Part shown: positions 4,854 through 5,764 of the stretch, piece by piece
Layout: each line of letters opens with the position of its first letter
How positions within the stretch are numbered: the first letter of the stretch is position 1
From: an uncultured Clostridia bacterium
GTDB taxonomy: Bacteria; Bacillota_A; Clostridia; Peptostreptococcales; Anaerovoracaceae
Length of the DNA stretch: 5,764 bases
Direction of reading: 5' to 3'
NCBI GenBank assembly: GCA_946645735.1
Contig: CAMPCK010000068.1
Coordinates: 1 to 5,764, forward strand
Position numbers and translations under genes: made by a program
Notes under the pieces: model-generated
Told to the model about the DNA's origin: nothing
Databases searched by the model: none
The model's input: only the letters and a program-made list of their open reading frames with translations

Positions 4854-5764
4854 TTATTTATCAAAGCTGTCCTGACGGTGCTTCAGGGTCTCGTATCTTT
4901 CCTTAGCGAATTCTTCACCCTTGGTGAACAGTGTTTCTGCTCTCTCAGGGAAGTTCAGCTTCAGGGAGTTGTAACGTACTTCGCCCATGATGAAGTCTCT
5001 GTAGGACTCTGTAGGCTGGTGGGAATCAACAGAAAGCGGATTCTCGCCCTTTGCTGCCTTGGAAGGATCGAATCTTAAGAGGTTCCAGTAACCTGCTCTT
5101 ACGGCCTTCTTCATTTCGAGCATGGACTTGTTCATGCCGGCTTTTACTCCGTGGTTGATACAAGGAGCATAAGCGATGATGAGGGAAGGTCCTTCGTAAG
5201 CTTCGGCTTCCTTAAGAGCTCTTACTGTCTGCTCGGGGTTAGCACCCATAGCGATCTGAGCTACGTATACATAACCATAAGCCATAGCGATCTGAGCAAG
5301 GTCTTTCTTCTTTACTTCCTTACCAGCTGCTGCGAACTTGGCAACGGCACCGATAGGAGTAGCCTTGGAGGACTGTCCGCCGGTGTTGGAGTAAACTTCG
5401 GTATCGAATACCATGATGTTTACGTTTTCGCCGGAAGCGAGTACGTGGTCAACGCCGCCGTAACCGATATCATATGCCCAGCCGTCTCCGCCGAAGATCC
5501 ACATTGAAGGCTTGATAAGCATATCTTTGTTATCAACGATGTATTTTGCATCAGCTTCATCAAGTCCTTCACAGGCCTTAACGAGGTTGTCGCCGGTAGC
5601 TCTGCACTTGTCAGCATCGTTCATTGTAGCAAGCCATGCCTTAGCTTCCCACTTGTCGGGGTGAGCTTCTGCGAATCTCTCAACAGCAGACTTCATTTCC
5701 TGACGTCTTGCCTTCATGGATGTAGCCATACCGAAACCGAATTCAGCGTTGTCTTCAAAGAGGG
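4854..5764 (-). CDS. nifJ: Pyruvate:ferredoxin (flavodoxin) oxidoreductase, C-terminal part
   Basis: The visible 302 residues are the end of a homodimeric PFOR, usually about 1,170-1,190 residues; the rest lies off the right edge. The enzyme converts pyruvate and CoA to acetyl-CoA and CO2 and reduces ferredoxin. The frame stays open through the ATG at 5729, and the codons before it encode LFEDNAEFGFG, the conserved PFOR block, so 5729 is internal and not a start. The thiamine diphosphate-binding stretch (5489-5373) begins GDGWAYDIGYGG and ends TEVYSNTGGQ. The cysteine of APCINHG (codon 5162-5160) corresponds to the ligand of the Fe-S cluster nearest the thiamine cofactor. The C-terminal arm (LSVDSHQPTESYRDFI and beyond) is typical of the homodimeric form. 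It leads the nfnA-nfnB pair by 20 nt with no terminator between, so the three genes share a transcript. The promoter is outside the window. Confidence 0.97.
   Translation of the reverse strand, partial: LFEDNAEFGFGMATSMKARRQEMKSAVERFAEAHPDKWEAKAWLATMNDADKCRATGDNLVKACEGLDEADAKYIVDNKDMLIKPSMWIFGGDGWAYDIGYGGVDHVLASGENVNIMVFDTEVYSNTGGQSSKATPIGAVAKFAAAGKEVKKKDLAQIAMAYGYVYVAQIAMGANPEQTVRALKEAEAYEGPSLIIAYAPCINHGVKAGMNKSMLEMKKAVRAGYWNLLRFDPSKAAKGENPLSVDSHQPTESYRDFIMGEVRYNSLKLNFPERAETLFTKGEEFAKERYETLKHRQDSFDK

Noticed and set aside
5727..5729. ATG at 5729 as the start of a separate short PFOR gene
   Set aside because: The frame continues upstream through the conserved LFEDNAEFGFG block to the window edge, so this methionine is internal.

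Overview
The window looks like chromosome of an anaerobic, ferredoxin-based Firmicute, most likely in class Clostridia. The reasons are a pyruvate:ferredoxin oxidoreductase (PFOR) next to an NfnAB-type transhydrogenase, strong AGGAGG ribosome binding sites, A/T-rich intergenic DNA with sigma-A-like promoters, and short stem-loop/U-tract terminators. The genus cannot be fixed from the sequence alone.

Layout. (1) At 1-202, minus strand, is the start of a gene whose N-terminus resembles CofE-type F420-0:L-glutamate ligases; the rest lies off the left edge. (2) A 152-bp divergent region (203-354) holds two back-to-back extended -10 promoters. (3) At 355-2156, plus strand, is a two-gene operon. 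The first gene is a strongly acidic, shortened amidohydrolase-like protein that has lost most metal ligands expected of its family. The second is a NimA-like FMN-binding split-barrel protein. (4) At 2157-2582 is a 426-bp stretch without a protein gene. It is not empty: it contains a near-consensus minus-strand promoter (TTGACA-17-TATATT), about 265 nt of highly foldable sequence closed by a 16-bp stem, and a bidirectional terminator. This reads as an independent structured non-coding RNA whose family I do not recognise. A second bidirectional terminator separates it from the next operon. (5) At 2583-5764, minus strand, is a tight operon in the order nifJ (3' part only), nfnA, nfnB.

How the genes work together. 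PFOR oxidises pyruvate to acetyl-CoA and CO2 and reduces ferredoxin. NfnAB couples reduced ferredoxin plus NADH to the reduction of two NADP+. The operon therefore links pyruvate breakdown directly to NADPH supply. nfnA and nfnB overlap by 8 nt and appear translationally coupled. The structured RNA lies just downstream of this operon and is transcribed in the same direction, but it has its own promoter and is separated by a terminator, so it is probably an independent unit. Its target, if any, is unknown.

The most interesting items are the unassigned structured RNA and the apparently catalytically dead, acidic amidohydrolase-like protein.
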